Source of the DNA: Methylovulum sp.
GTDB lineage: Bacteria; Pseudomonadota; Gammaproteobacteria; Methylococcales; Methylomonadaceae
DNA length: 64,000 bases
Assembly (NCBI GenBank): GCA_030653435.1
Contig: JAURZI010000111.1
Span: 124,001 to 188,000 of the forward strand
Direction of reading: 5' to 3'
Below the pieces are notes generated by a model. The model saw nothing but the letters and a program-made list of their open reading frames with translations. It did not search any database and was not told the origin of the DNA. Numbering within the stretch: position 1 is the first letter of the stretch; each line of letters starts with the position of its first letter. Of this stretch, positions 7,791-16,870 are shown in pieces. Position numbers and translations under genes: made by a program.

Positions 7791-10700
7791 TTAACGGTTG
7801 AGCCTCCTGAGTAGCGCTGCCACCAGTTTACGCAATTCCTCCAGCACCAGCACCGACAACGCCACGCCGCTGGCGATTAGCCAATCCGTAGCCGTCAGAT
7901 CGGTAGTGTGGAAGATATGCTGTGCGGGTGACCAATGAATGACCAGTATTTGCAACAGGATGACACCGAACAGCGCCAGCCAGAGCCATCTGTTGCTGAA
8001 GAAATGCCGGTTAAAACTGCTGCCTTTTTCGGTTCTGGCATTAAACACATTAACGACCTGAAATAACACGAAGGTCGTGAAAGCCATGGTGGTGGCGTGC
8101 GCCGCAATTATTCCGGCATGCACACCATCCTTGGCGCCGGTCTGCAAACTAAAATATAAAACGCCTAGGGTACCTGCCGCCATCGTCAGGCCGTAGCTGA
8201 ACAGGTTGCCGAAGCGCCGCAATGACAGTATGCGCGATTCGGGATCGCGCGGCGCTTCGTCCATCGCGCCGGTACGGCAAGGGTCGACGCCTAGTGACAT
8301 GGCAGGCGGGCCGTCCATGATGATGTTTATCCACAGCAGCTGCACAGCGGTGAACGGTACCGGCATGCCCAATAGCGGCGCGGCGGCCACGGTCAAAATG
8401 GCGCCGATATTGGTTGACAGCTGGAAGCGGACGAATTTGACCATGTTTTCGTATATACCCCGTCCTTGCATGATCGCTTTGGCTATGGTGGCAAAATTAT
8501 CGTCGGTCAAAATCATTGTTGCCGCTTCCTGGGCGACATCCGTGCCGGTGACGCCCATCGCTATGCCGATGTCGGCGCTTTTTAAGGCCGGTGCATCGTT
8601 AACGCCGTCACCTGTCATCGCGACTACATGGCCGTCCGCTTTCAGCGCGTTGACTATCCTGACTTTTTGTTCTGGAGCCGTGCGCGCGAACACGGCAATG
8701 GCGTTAATGCAGGCCGCCAGCGCATCATCGTCCAGCGCCGCCAATTCATGCCCTTCCAGCACATCGCCGGTCAAGCCCAGTTCCTGAGCAATCGCAAAAG
8801 CAGTGACTTTCTGGTCGCCGGTAATCATTTTGACAGCGATACCGGCCCGTTGGCACAGCTTGATGGCAGCGCGGGCTTCGGGTCTGGGCGGATCCATCAA
8901 GCCCACCAGCGCGACGAAGGCCAGTTCCTGTATATACTGGAACAAATCGCCATCCGCCGAAAACTCGGCACGCGTTAATGTGCGCGTGGCAACGCCGATA
9001 ACCCTCAGACCGGTGACGGCCATCGCCTCATTTTCCGCCAACAGCGCATCGGTATGGATGGCTTGCGGCAAGCCCTGACCATCGACCACTGTGTTGCACA
9101 GTTTGAGCAACACTTCCGGCGCTCCTTTGATGAATACGGTGACGATGTCGCTTTGTTCATGGCGATGAAATGTCGCCATGTATTTATGTGCGGCGTCAAA
9201 AGGGATTTCCGCAATACGAGGCAGTTGCGCGGCTGCTTGCGCCTTATCGGTACCGCCTTTGGCGGACAGCACCAGTAATGCGCCTTCCATCGGGTCGCCT
9301 ATCACGCGTTGTTCCTGTAACTGGCTGTTATTGCATAAGGCTAGCGGCAATAACAGGCCGCTCATATCAGCAGGCATTGTGTTACCGGTCGCGGGTAAAA
9401 TTTCACCGGCGCTGTTATAGCCTTCTCCGGTGACGCGGTAGCGCCGGCCTTGATAGAAAAGTGAGCGCACGGTCATTTGGTTGACGGTCAACGTGCCGGT
9501 TTTGTCGGTGCAGATTACCGTCGTGCAGCCTAGTGTTTCGACGGCGGCTAAACGTTTGACGATGGCGCGCTGCTTAGCCATGCGGTGCATGCCTAATGCC
9601 AAGGTTACCGTGACTACGGCCGGCAAGCCTTCGGGAATGGCCGCTACAGCGAGGGCGATAGCGGTGAATGCCGTTTCAATCAGCGGTTCACCACGCCACA
9701 ACGCACCGGCAAATAATAGCGCAACCACGAATAAGGCAATCATTGCCAAGCGTTTGCCCAAGCTATCCAGTTGACGCTGTAATGGCGTGATGCCGTCTTC
9801 TGCTAACGACAACAAGCCTGCCAGCCTGCCGATTTCAGTGGTCATGCCGGTCGCCGTCACCAGCATTTCCGCACGTCCCCGCGTGACGGCATTGTTCATA
9901 TACAGCATATTGCTGCGTTCGGCGATAGGTGTGGCTTCAAGCGTAAGCGCCCGCTCCTGCTTGGCAACAGGGGCCGATTCCCCAGTCAGCGAGGATTCAT
10001 CGGCTTCCAGAGCCTGTATGCTAAGGATGCGTCCATCGGCGGGTATTTTGTCGCCTGCTTCCAGTATCACGATGTCGCCGGGCACCAATTGTTCAGCGGG
10101 TATCACCAGGATAATGCCGTCACGGCGTACTTTGGCTTGTAGTGCGAGCATCTTTTTAAGCGCGGCCAGGGATTTTTCGGCTTGAAATTCCTGATAAAAC
10201 CCCAACAGCCCGTTGATGATGACGACTACGAGTATGACGATGCCATCTTTTATATCGCCAATCGCTGCGGCTAATAGGGCTGCGATTATTAGCACGACGA
10301 TCAGCAAGCTTTTGAACTGGGACAGCAACAATAGCCACGCGGAGCGCGGCGGTTTTTCGGTTAGGCGGTTAAAGCCGTCACGTTCCAGGCGCTCGGCGGC
10401 GGTTATCGCGCTCAAGCCCAGACTATCAGAGCCTTGTTCGGCGAGGGCCTGTTCCGCTGACAATAGATGCCACGCCGGAGCTTTACTGGCATCAGGCGAT
10501 GTGGCTGATTTTACCTGTGCCGGAGCCACGCTACGGCTGCCCAGCAGATATCCGGCAATCAGCCCCAACAAGAGCACTGCCAATAATGTTGCCAGCAGTA
10601 ATGCCGGGGGGGCTGAGCAAATCGTGTTAAAAAAATCGCTAGCGTGAGGCATTGCTTTGAGTCCCTGTTCAGTCGGAAGACATGACGTTATACCGCTCAT
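7791..10700 (-). CDS. P-type cation-transporting ATPase (P2/SERCA-like)
   Basis: 969 residues. Visible motifs are the actuator loop LTGESAP, the helix-4 ion site IPEGLPAVV, phosphorylated Asp in CTDKTGTLTVNQ near residue 400, the nucleotide-domain KGAPE and the hinge TGDGVNDAPALK. The PEGLPA motif and C-terminal domain with several helices fit P2-type Ca2+ or related cation pumps rather than heavy-metal pumps; the ion is not proven. An unusual feature is an additional hydrophobic segment at about residues 30-52, before the usual cation-ATPase N-terminal domain (WHLLSAEQALAEQG), separated by a flexible linker. The Met at residue 17 (10652) is an alternative start and keeps that extra segment. 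It is monocistronic by spacing. Confidence 0.92.
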   Translation of the reverse strand: MSGITSCLPTEQGLKAMPHASDFFNTICSAPPALLLATLLAVLLLGLIAGYLLGSRSVAPAQVKSATSPDASKAPAWHLLSAEQALAEQGSDSLGLSAITAAERLERDGFNRLTEKPPRSAWLLLLSQFKSLLIVVLIIAALLAAAIGDIKDGIVILVVVIINGLLGFYQEFQAEKSLAALKKMLALQAKVRRDGIILVIPAEQLVPGDIVILEAGDKIPADGRILSIQALEADESSLTGESAPVAKQERALTLEATPIAERSNMLYMNNAVTRGRAEMLVTATGMTTEIGRLAGLLSLAEDGITPLQRQLDSLGKRLAMIALFVVALLFAGALWRGEPLIETAFTAIALAVAAIPEGLPAVVTVTLALGMHRMAKQRAIVKRLAAVETLGCTTVICTDKTGTLTVNQMTVRSLFYQGRRYRVTGEGYNSAGEILPATGNTMPADMSGLLLPLALCNNSQLQEQRVIGDPMEGALLVLSAKGGTDKAQAAAQLPRIAEIPFDAAHKYMATFHRHEQSDIVTVFIKGAPEVLLKLCNTVVDGQGLPQAIHTDALLAENEAMAVTGLRVIGVATRTLTRAEFSADGDLFQYIQELAFVALVGLMDPPRPEARAAIKLCQRAGIAVKMITGDQKVTAFAIAQELGLTGDVLEGHELAALDDDALAACINAIAVFARTAPEQKVRIVNALKADGHVVAMTGDGVNDAPALKSADIGIAMGVTGTDVAQEAATMILTDDNFATIAKAIMQGRGIYENMVKFVRFQLSTNIGAILTVAAAPLLGMPVPFTAVQLLWINIIMDGPPAMSLGVDPCRTGAMDEAPRDPESRILSLRRFGNLFSYGLTMAAGTLGVLYFSLQTGAKDGVHAGIIAAHATTMAFTTFVLFQVVNVFNARTEKGSSFNRHFFSNRWLWLALFGVILLQILVIHWSPAQHIFHTTDLTATDWLIASGVALSVLVLEELRKLVAALLRRLNR

Positions 10701-11015
10701 TCTTCATTCAATTGGCGGCTATTGCAACCTAATTTGTAACTAAAATCACCTATGTAAGGTGTGCCGGCTGCACCATCAAAGGGCTGGACCACTATCCAGG
10801 CTGGATAACGCGCGCATGGCGCGGCAATTCATTCAAGTGGTTGAAATGCCATAGGCTGGTTTCTGGCCTTCACTCCGGGATAAAAAAATTCGTACTAAAC
10901 CTGCCAAGCCCGTCCTGTGGTTTAATAACGCTGTTTCGATGCACACGCCGGTAACCGGGTTGTGCGCTTGTGCTTAGGGGTCGGCAATGGTCGGCTGTTA
11001 CATTGGACTTATCAT
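10701..11015. other. Intergenic region with REP-like palindromic unit
   Basis: The gap lies between divergent ATPase and recJ genes. At 10753-10790 the motif GTAAGGTGTGCCGGCTGC continues into CACCATCAAAGGGCTGG, related to units at 6884 and 55608; it contains a near-palindrome GGTGTGCCGGCTGCACC and then CTGGACCACTATCCAG, which can fold as a second small hairpin. No promoter could be fixed with confidence. Confidence 0.45.
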
Positions 11016-12761
11016 ATGTATTATCAAGGTGTCAAAAAATCCATTATTCTCCGTCCCATCGGTAAAAAACGGCCCCAATTCGGCGACATTCATCCGTTAT
11101 TGGAGCGTATTTTTTTGGCGCGGGGGGTAAGTTCGGCAGCGGAATTAGATAGGGCGCTGGCAAAACTGCCGTCGCCGTGGCTGTTATCGGGTATGGAGCA
11201 GATGGTTGCGGAGTTGGTTACGGCGCTAGACCTGCAACTGCGGATTTCCGTAGTCGCTGATTTCGATGCCGACGGTGCAACCAGTTGTGCTGTTGCTATC
11301 AAAGGCTTGCAATTACTGGGGGCAAACCATGTGGATTTTGTTGTGCCCAACCGTTTTGAATACGGCTATGGGTTGACGCCGGAAATTGTTGAGCTTGTCA
11401 AATTGCAGCATCCCGACATCATTATTACCGTGGATAACGGCATCTCCAGCATAGAGGGTGTTAAGGTGGCCAAAGCGGCGGGCATTAAGGTCTTGGTGAC
11501 GGACCATCATTTGCCCGGGCTTGAGCTGCCTGCGGCTGACGCCATTGTTAACCCTAATCTGACCAATGACCCATTCCCCGGCAAAGCATTGGCCGGTGTC
11601 GGCGTGATGTTTTATGTGCTAATGGCGCTACGGAACCGGCTGCGGGAACAGGGTTGGTTTACGGCGCGCCAACAGCCGGAGCCTAATCTCGCGCAGTTGC
11701 TGGATTATGTGGCATTAGGTACGGTGGCCGATGTCGTGGCTTTCGACCAGATCAATCGGATCCTGGTGCATCAGGGTTTGCTGAGGATACGCACAGGACG
11801 CAGCCATCCAGGTGTGAGGGCACTGCTTGATGTGGCGGATAAAAATTCGCTGACGGTGACGCCGGCCGATCTGGGTTTTTCGTTGGGGCCACGGTTGAAT
11901 GCGGCAGGGCGTATGGATGATATGTCCCTGGGCATACAATGCCTGCTTACCGACGACCCCGTGCTGGCGAAAAACATTGCCGTCCAGCTGGATGAGCTGA
12001 ACAACGACAGACGTGAAATAGAAGGCCAAATGAAACATGAGGCGATGGCGTTATTGTCGGAAATGAAAGCGTTGGACGAACACCATTTGCCTGCCGGGGT
12101 TTGTCTGTATGACGCTAACTGGCATCAGGGCGTGGTTGGTATCCTGGCGTCACGCATCAAGGATAGGTTGCATAGGCCGGTTATCGCGTTTGCTCCAGCC
12201 GGTAAGGATCTGATAAAAGGGTCGGCGCGGTCTATTCCAGGTGTGCATATCCGCGATGTGTTAAGCGATATTGCCGCCGCGCATCCCAAAATACTGAGTA
12301 AATTTGGCGGGCATGCAATGGCCGCCGGTTTAAGCTTGACGATGCACGATTATCCGGCTTTTGCACTGATGTTTGACGAGATGGTCGGCAAGCGCCTGGC
12401 TGATGTTGATCTGGAGCAAAAAATATGGTCTGACGGCGAACTGGGCGAGCATGAAATGACCATTGCCGTCGCGGATTTATTGCAACAGGCGGCGACCTGG
12501 GGACAGGCATTTCCTGAGCCGGTTTTTCATGGGGTATTTGATGTGGTTCAAGCGCGTATCGTCGGGCAACGGCATCTTAAATTAGTGTTGCGTAACCCAG
12601 GCGGCGATTTGCTGATTGATGCGATAGCCTTTTTTGTCGATCATATTGAACAATGGTTGGGGCTACGGCAAATCGTTGCGGCTTACAAGCTGGATATCAA
12701 TGAATACAGGGGTAACCGCAGTGTGCAATTTATTTTGCAGTATCTGGAAAAAATAGTATGA
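11016..12761 (+). CDS. recJ: Single-stranded-DNA-specific exonuclease RecJ
   Basis: 581 residues from the ATG at 11016, matching the usual RecJ length; the frame stays open 18 codons further upstream but that part is not RecJ-like. RecJ degrades ssDNA 5'-3' in recombination and mismatch repair. DHH-family metal sites are present: DFDADGATS, the VTDHHLP motif that names the superfamily, and the DHHA1-type region ending SKFGGHAMAAGLSL. The C-terminal OB-type domain (GVFDVVQARIVGQRHLKL) is also present. Downstream lies a repeated terminator region shared with the convergent PpiC gene. Confidence 0.95.
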   Translation: MYYQGVKKSIILRPIGKKRPQFGDIHPLLERIFLARGVSSAAELDRALAKLPSPWLLSGMEQMVAELVTALDLQLRISVVADFDADGATSCAVAIKGLQLLGANHVDFVVPNRFEYGYGLTPEIVELVKLQHPDIIITVDNGISSIEGVKVAKAAGIKVLVTDHHLPGLELPAADAIVNPNLTNDPFPGKALAGVGVMFYVLMALRNRLREQGWFTARQQPEPNLAQLLDYVALGTVADVVAFDQINRILVHQGLLRIRTGRSHPGVRALLDVADKNSLTVTPADLGFSLGPRLNAAGRMDDMSLGIQCLLTDDPVLAKNIAVQLDELNNDRREIEGQMKHEAMALLSEMKALDEHHLPAGVCLYDANWHQGVVGILASRIKDRLHRPVIAFAPAGKDLIKGSARSIPGVHIRDVLSDIAAAHPKILSKFGGHAMAAGLSLTMHDYPAFALMFDEMVGKRLADVDLEQKIWSDGELGEHEMTIAVADLLQQAATWGQAFPEPVFHGVFDVVQARIVGQRHLKLVLRNPGGDLLIDAIAFFVDHIEQWLGLRQIVAAYKLDINEYRGNRSVQFILQYLEKIV

Positions 12762-12814
12762 AGGGGCGCATACCCTCTGAGGCACAAGTCAATCTTTAGA
12801 TCGTGTAAAAAAAT

Positions 12815-12930
12815 GCGGATAAATTCGTAGCCCGTATAAAAAAGGGCCGATAAATCCGTAGCCTATATAAAAAAAGGGCGGATAAATCCGTAGCCCATAT
12901 AAAAAAAGGGCGGATAAATCCGCCCTTTGT
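12815..12930. repeat. 31-32 base tandem repeat, about 3.6 copies, between convergent genes
   Basis: Units start at 12815, 12846, 12878 and 12910. Each has the form GCGGATAAATCCGTAGCCC then an A/T tract (ATATAAAAAAAGG). The last, incomplete unit reads GCGGATAAATCCGCCCTTTG and forms the perfect hairpin described in the next entry. The array appears to have arisen by duplication of the terminator arm; only the last copy regained both arms. Confidence 0.9.
12902..12927. terminator. Bidirectional intrinsic terminator between recJ and ppiC
   Basis: AAAGGGCGGAT and ATCCGCCCTTT are perfect complements around a 2-4 base loop. The A tract on the left gives a U tract for minus-strand transcripts of the PpiC operon, and the TTT on the right gives a short U run for recJ. 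Confidence 0.8.
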
Positions 12931-12956
12931 CACCGATACACTCGAAAAGTGTGCCG

Positions 12957-14063
12957 TTATTTTTTGGCTTCAGCCGGTTTTTTTGCTGCGTCAGCCGGCT
13001 TGTTTTCAGCGGCGGGTTTTGCCGCTGCTTCAGGTTTGCTTTCAGCAGCGGCATCTTTGTCTTCTGAAATATCTTCTTCGACAATGATTTTTTCTTCAAC
13101 GGTTTTGCCGTTGGCATCTTTCACTTCTTCAGTGACCACTTCTTCCGTAACGACTTTGCCTGCTTCAGCAGGTTTATCGCTGTCAGCTGCGGCTTTTGGC
13201 TTTTCATCAGTCAGTGGCACCAGGATTTCAACTTTAGCTTGTTTGCGTAAGTTTTCCAGCATGGTTTGCAGTTTTTTGCGTTGCAGGAAGGGGGTCAATT
13301 GCTCTTTTACGGCTTCCAGCGGAGGTGGTGTTTGTGCGCGTGAATCTTCCCTCAAAATAACATGCCAGCCAAACTGGGTTTGCACAGGCGCGCTGGTGTA
13401 TTTGCCTTTTTCCAGCGCGACTACGGCTTTAGAGAACGGCTCAACCATTTGGCTGGCGACAAACCAGCCTAAATCGCCGCCGCTTTGTGATTCTTTGGCA
13501 TCCAGGGAGTTTTTGTTTGCCAATTTGGCAAAATCAGCGCCTTTATCCAGTTCGGCGATGATTTTTTTAGCTTCTGCTTCGGTTTTTACCAAAATATGGC
13601 GGGCTTTGTATTCGGTCGCGTTAGCCCCGCCAACTTTGCTGTCATATTCGGCTTTGATTTCTGCATCAGTGACCGGATTGGTTTTCATGAAGTTTTGCAC
13701 ATCGGCTTGCGTCAGGATTGATTTTTTGGCATCTTCAATATTCGCCAGCACTTCCGGTGATTTGTCGAGTTGTTTTTGCACGGCATCCTGAACCAGCAGT
13801 TCACGTTGGATCAGTTCTTCGACTAATTTTTCTTTAGGGATAACTTGCCCTTGGCTACGCGCCGCAATTTCTTTTTCCAGATTGGCCAGCGTTTCCTTGG
13901 CGATATATTTGCCGTTAACGACGGCGATGGCATCCGCTTTGTTGACAACAGGCGCGGCAACAGGAGCTGCGGCATTATCAGCGGTTTTTTGGTCGCAACC
14001 GGCAGCCATTAAAGCGGTGCCGACAACAAGCAGGGGCATAAAAGATTTTTTCATGGTATTCAT
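12957..14063 (-). CDS. PpiC/SurA-like peptidyl-prolyl isomerase lipoprotein with charged C-terminal tail
   Basis: 368 residues. A lipoprotein signal peptide ends in LMAAGC, so the mature protein is probably anchored at the envelope. A SurA_N-like helical region (about 45-150) precedes a single parvulin domain (about 150-245: ARHILVKTEAEAKKI, SGGDLGWF, GWHVI). The last 100 residues are a low-complexity Ala/Lys/Glu/Pro tail, unusual for SurA or PrsA homologues and probably disordered. The role would be folding of exported proteins. It is the last gene of a run with bolA, yciI and yciB, 15 bases after bolA. An AGGA ribosome site supports the ATG at 14063. Confidence 0.87.
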   Translation of the reverse strand: MNTMKKSFMPLLVVGTALMAAGCDQKTADNAAAPVAAPVVNKADAIAVVNGKYIAKETLANLEKEIAARSQGQVIPKEKLVEELIQRELLVQDAVQKQLDKSPEVLANIEDAKKSILTQADVQNFMKTNPVTDAEIKAEYDSKVGGANATEYKARHILVKTEAEAKKIIAELDKGADFAKLANKNSLDAKESQSGGDLGWFVASQMVEPFSKAVVALEKGKYTSAPVQTQFGWHVILREDSRAQTPPPLEAVKEQLTPFLQRKKLQTMLENLRKQAKVEILVPLTDEKPKAAADSDKPAEAGKVVTEEVVTEEVKDANGKTVEEKIIVEEDISEDKDAAAESKPEAAAKPAAENKPADAAKKPAEAKK

Positions 14064-14078
14064 TAGCTAAGGTTTCCT

Positions 14079-14345
14079 TTAGTTTTTTTCAGAGGGTGAA
14101 AGGGCATTAATGCCTAAGGCATGAATCTGTTGTTTCATCAAGTCGCCCAGCGCTTGGTAAACCAGTTGATGGCGTTGGACGGATGATTTGCCTTCAAAAG
14201 CATCCGCGATGATGGTGACATGATAATGACCGCCGCCGCTACGTGCGCCGGCGTGCCCTGCATGTGCCGCGCTGCTGTCAATAATTTCCAGCAAATCTGG
14301 TTTAAAAGCATCGGTTAATGCGTTCTTGATTAATTCGGTTGTCAT
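14079..14345 (-). CDS. BolA family protein
   Basis: 88 residues. BolA-fold signature: the loop with [21 protein letters not shown], then HRLV-like [14 protein letters not shown] with the invariant histidine, and a C-terminal [10 protein letters not shown]. BolA proteins bind [2Fe-2S] clusters together with monothiol (CGFS) glutaredoxins; a CGFS glutaredoxin gene lies at the other end of this window, although the two are far apart. Its start overlaps the yciI stop (ATGA), so translation is coupled. Confidence 0.88.
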   Translation of the reverse strand: MTTELIKNALTDAFKPDLLEIIDSSAAHAGHAGARSGGGHYHVTIIADAFEGKSSVQRHQLVYQALGDLMKQQIHALGINALSPSEKN

Positions 14346-14644
14346 TGTGGGAATACTTTTTTAAAGGGTTTAACGGTGATTTTGGCATAAACGCCAGCAT
14401 CAATATAGGGGTCGGCGTCAGCCCATTGTTGGGCGGACGACAAATTATCGAATTCAGCGACAATCAGGCTACCGGTAAAACCGTCTGCACCGGGATTTTC
14501 GGCATCGAGTGCAGGGTGGGGGCCTGCCAACACAAGCTTTCCGGCGTTTTGTAATTCCTGTAGCCGGGCAATATGGGCGGGCCTTGCAGAGATTCGTTTG
14601 TCCAAACTATTCAGGGCATCTTCGCTGATAATGGCGTATAACAC
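14342..14644 (-). CDS. yciI: YciI family protein
   Basis: 100 residues with the YciI ferredoxin-like fold: [10 protein letters not shown] start, [11 protein letters not shown] containing the conserved His, [12 protein letters not shown] with the conserved Asp region, and [10 protein letters not shown]. YciI proteins are thought to use a His-Asp pair, with substrate unknown. The yciB-yciI-bolA order is conserved in many gammaproteobacteria, which supports the identity more than the function. Confidence 0.87.
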   Translation of the reverse strand: MLYAIISEDALNSLDKRISARPAHIARLQELQNAGKLVLAGPHPALDAENPGADGFTGSLIVAEFDNLSSAQQWADADPYIDAGVYAKITVKPFKKVFPQ

Positions 14645-14645
14645 T

Positions 14646-15182
14646 CTATTCCTCCGTTTCGGGGACGTATTTATATAAAAAAATCATTTGTAAGACAATA
14701 AAAATAACCATCAGGGCTGGCACGCCAAAGGTTTTAAACGTCACCCAGTCGTCAGTTGAATAATTGTACATGACATACAGGTTGATAAACCCTACGCTGA
14801 TAAAGAAGCCGCCCCATAGCATGTTCAAGCGCCCCCATACTTCGGGGGGCAAGCTTATGCTGGATGACATCATGCGTTCGACAAACGGTTTTTTTCCAAT
14901 CACCTGGCTGCCCAGGAAGGCTACGCCAAACAACCATTCGATGATGGATAATTTCCATTTGATAAATTGTTCATCCTGCAAGTACAGCGTCGCCCCACCC
15001 ATAACTATTATGAGGCCTAGCGTAATCCATTGCATCGTTTCAACTTTACGGTGTTTAAACCAGTTATACGAGACCTGAATAATGGTGGCGACCATGACCA
15101 CTGCGGTTGCCACATAGATGTCGTAAAATTTATAGGCGATAAAAAATAAAACAATAGGGAAAAATTCGAAAAGTTGTTTCAT
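14646..15182 (-). CDS. yciB: Inner membrane septation protein A (YciB/IspZ)
   Basis: 178 residues with five transmembrane helices, beginning [18 protein letters not shown], the typical YciB start. Other family marks are the [12 protein letters not shown] helix and [13 protein letters not shown]. YciB affects septation and envelope biogenesis in enterobacteria through interaction with elongasome and divisome proteins. It is the first gene of the minus-strand run; yciI begins one base after its stop. Confidence 0.93.
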   Translation of the reverse strand: MKQLFEFFPIVLFFIAYKFYDIYVATAVVMVATIIQVSYNWFKHRKVETMQWITLGLIIVMGGATLYLQDEQFIKWKLSIIEWLFGVAFLGSQVIGKKPFVERMMSSSISLPPEVWGRLNMLWGGFFISVGFINLYVMYNYSTDDWVTFKTFGVPALMVIFIVLQMIFLYKYVPETEE

Positions 15183-15205
15183 AGGGTCAGTTTAAGGGGA
15201 GGGGG

Positions 15206-15535
15206 TTAAGCGTAAGTGTCCACGCCTGTTATGAATGGGGTGCGCTGGGCTTGCAAGCTCTGGTTGAGTTCCTGGTGATAAGCATTAAGCGCGTTTAAAG
15301 TCCGTTTATCAGTGGGGATGTAGGCGTTGTTTGGGTTAGCGGAATCGAAATTTGAACCGGCGGCTTCCGAGATATTTAATACTTTATTCGCAGGATAGGC
15401 ACGCAGTAACGACTGGTTTTCTTTGCCGGCAGGGAGTTCGGTTTTTTCATTTTGTTGGGTATTGTTGCTTTTGCTAATGAGCTGCTGATTAAGCCGGGCA
15501 GGTGAAAAAGTCAACGAAGAACTATGAATTTTCAT
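15206..15535 (-). CDS. Hypothetical protein, 109 residues
   Basis: I do not recognise a family. The protein is polar, rich in Asn, Gln and Ser, has no signal peptide or membrane helix, and ends in FITGVDTYA. A helical stretch LNALNAYHQELNQSLQAQ precedes the C-terminus. It lies 23 bases upstream of yciB on the same strand, so it may be the first gene of that transcript. Codon use resembles the neighbours, and no overlapping better frame exists. Confidence 0.6.
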   Translation of the reverse strand: MKIHSSSLTFSPARLNQQLISKSNNTQQNEKTELPAGKENQSLLRAYPANKVLNISEAAGSNFDSANPNNAYIPTDKRTLNALNAYHQELNQSLQAQRTPFITGVDTYA

Positions 15536-15666
15536 ATTGTTACCTGTCAGGATTCACAAGGTTGTCGCGCAAACGCAGAGCGCGTATTGTAGAGTTATTA
15601 GCCACAAAAGTACATGGGGCGATATTCGCTTCTGATAGAATAACCTTTATTTGACAGGAAAAAACG

Positions 15667-15972
15667 ATGTCCAAACAGATACAAACCGAATTGGAGGCTG
15701 CGGTGTTCAGACGCTTGGTCAGCCATTTGCAACAACATACCGAGGCCCAGAATATCGATCTGATGATACTGGCGGATTTTTGCCGGAATTGTTTGGCGAA
15801 ATGGTATGTTGCCGCTGCGACAGAGCAGGGCGTTGCCATTGATTATGAGGCAGCCAGGGAGATGATTTATGGCATGCCCTACGGCGAATGGAAGGATAAA
15901 TACCAAACCGAGGCGACTGCCGAGCAATTAGCGGCTTATGCCCTGAAACAAGACGCCAGGCATGACGGCTGA
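15667..15972 (+). CDS. DUF1244 family protein
   Basis: 101 residues. The C-terminal half contains DFCRNCLAKWYVAAA and EMIYGMPYGEWKDKYQ, the hallmark motifs of DUF1244, small helical proteins of unknown function widespread in proteobacteria. The RNC region could bind metal, but that is not shown. An AGGAAA ribosome site precedes the ATG by 7 bases. It stands alone and converges with rlmJ. Confidence 0.88.
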   Translation: MSKQIQTELEAAVFRRLVSHLQQHTEAQNIDLMILADFCRNCLAKWYVAAATEQGVAIDYEAAREMIYGMPYGEWKDKYQTEATAEQLAAYALKQDARHDG

Positions 15973-15981
15973 CCGCTTGCA

Positions 15982-16833
15982 TTATGGGGCGGTTTCGTCG
16001 GCTAAGGTTTGTATCCGGTAAAAACCGGCTCCTTCGTCGCCTAAAACGTCTGCCAGCCAGGGTAAAACCCGCCGCATTTCAGCCGCCAGCGTCCACGGTG
16101 GGTTGACCACGATCACACCGCAAGCTGTCATGCCATGCCCATCAGAATCGGCTTGCAGGCCCAACTCGAACAGTTGCACGTCCTTCATGCCGCTTGTGCT
16201 TAACGCCCGTTCCAGCGCCAAATTGCGGTGGCGTTCGACCACCGGGTACCAAAGTGCGTAAGTGCCGGTAGCAAAGCGTTGGTTCATGTTGATTAACGTT
16301 TCTACGGCGCGCGTATAATCGCTTTTGATTTCATAGGATGGGTCGATGAGCACCAGTCCGCGGCGTTCCTTGGGCGGCAATAAGCCTAGTGCGTGTTTCA
16401 AGCCGTCGGCATGGAACACCGTGATGCGCTTGTCCTGTTTGACGATTTTGTTCAGCGCCTGCACTTCGGTGCTATGCAGTTCGCACAGCAACAGCCGGTC
16501 TTGTCGGCGCAGCAGCTGTTTGGCTAGCAGCGGCGAGCCCGGATAGCGGCTGAGCTGGGGCGTAGCATTAAACTGTTTGATGATGTTCAGATAGTCGGCG
16601 ACACTGTCCGGCAAGTCATCGCGTAACCATAATTTGCCGATGCCGTTGTCAAACTCGCGGTTTTTTAGCGCATAGCTGCCGTCCAGTGCATAGTCACCTG
16701 GTCCTGCATGCGTGTCTATACAGCAATAGGCCTTGTCTTTGCGGTTTAAGTGACCAAGGATTTGCGTCAAAATGAGATGCTTTAATACATCGGCAAAATT
16801 GCCCGCATGGAAGGCGTGTCGGTAACTCAGCAT
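15982..16833 (-). CDS. rlmJ: 23S rRNA (adenine2030-N6)-methyltransferase RlmJ
   Basis: 283 residues. It methylates A2030 of 23S rRNA with S-adenosylmethionine. Family features are the N-terminal LSYRHAFHAGNFADVLKH, the SAM motif region CIDTHAGPGDY, and the catalytic motif LIDPSYE (D/N-P-P-Y/F-like, here DPSYE). Length matches E. coli RlmJ (280). It is a single gene between convergent DUF1244 and the signalling operon on the same strand 37 bases upstream. Confidence 0.94.
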   Translation of the reverse strand: MLSYRHAFHAGNFADVLKHLILTQILGHLNRKDKAYCCIDTHAGPGDYALDGSYALKNREFDNGIGKLWLRDDLPDSVADYLNIIKQFNATPQLSRYPGSPLLAKQLLRRQDRLLLCELHSTEVQALNKIVKQDKRITVFHADGLKHALGLLPPKERRGLVLIDPSYEIKSDYTRAVETLINMNQRFATGTYALWYPVVERHRNLALERALSTSGMKDVQLFELGLQADSDGHGMTACGVIVVNPPWTLAAEMRRVLPWLADVLGDEGAGFYRIQTLADETAP

Positions 16834-16870
16834 GGGTGGATTTTATGATCGGCAGGCAACAGGATGGATA

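Noticed and set aside
8206-8787. Plus-strand frame of 193 codons inside the P-type ATPase
   Set aside because: Antisense to conserved ATPase motifs and has no recognisable domain.
12949-13791. Long plus-strand open frame of 280 codons opposite the PpiC gene
   Set aside because: Ser/Ala-rich product is the antisense shadow of the low-complexity PpiC tail; the lipoprotein on the minus strand has lipobox and parvulin motifs.
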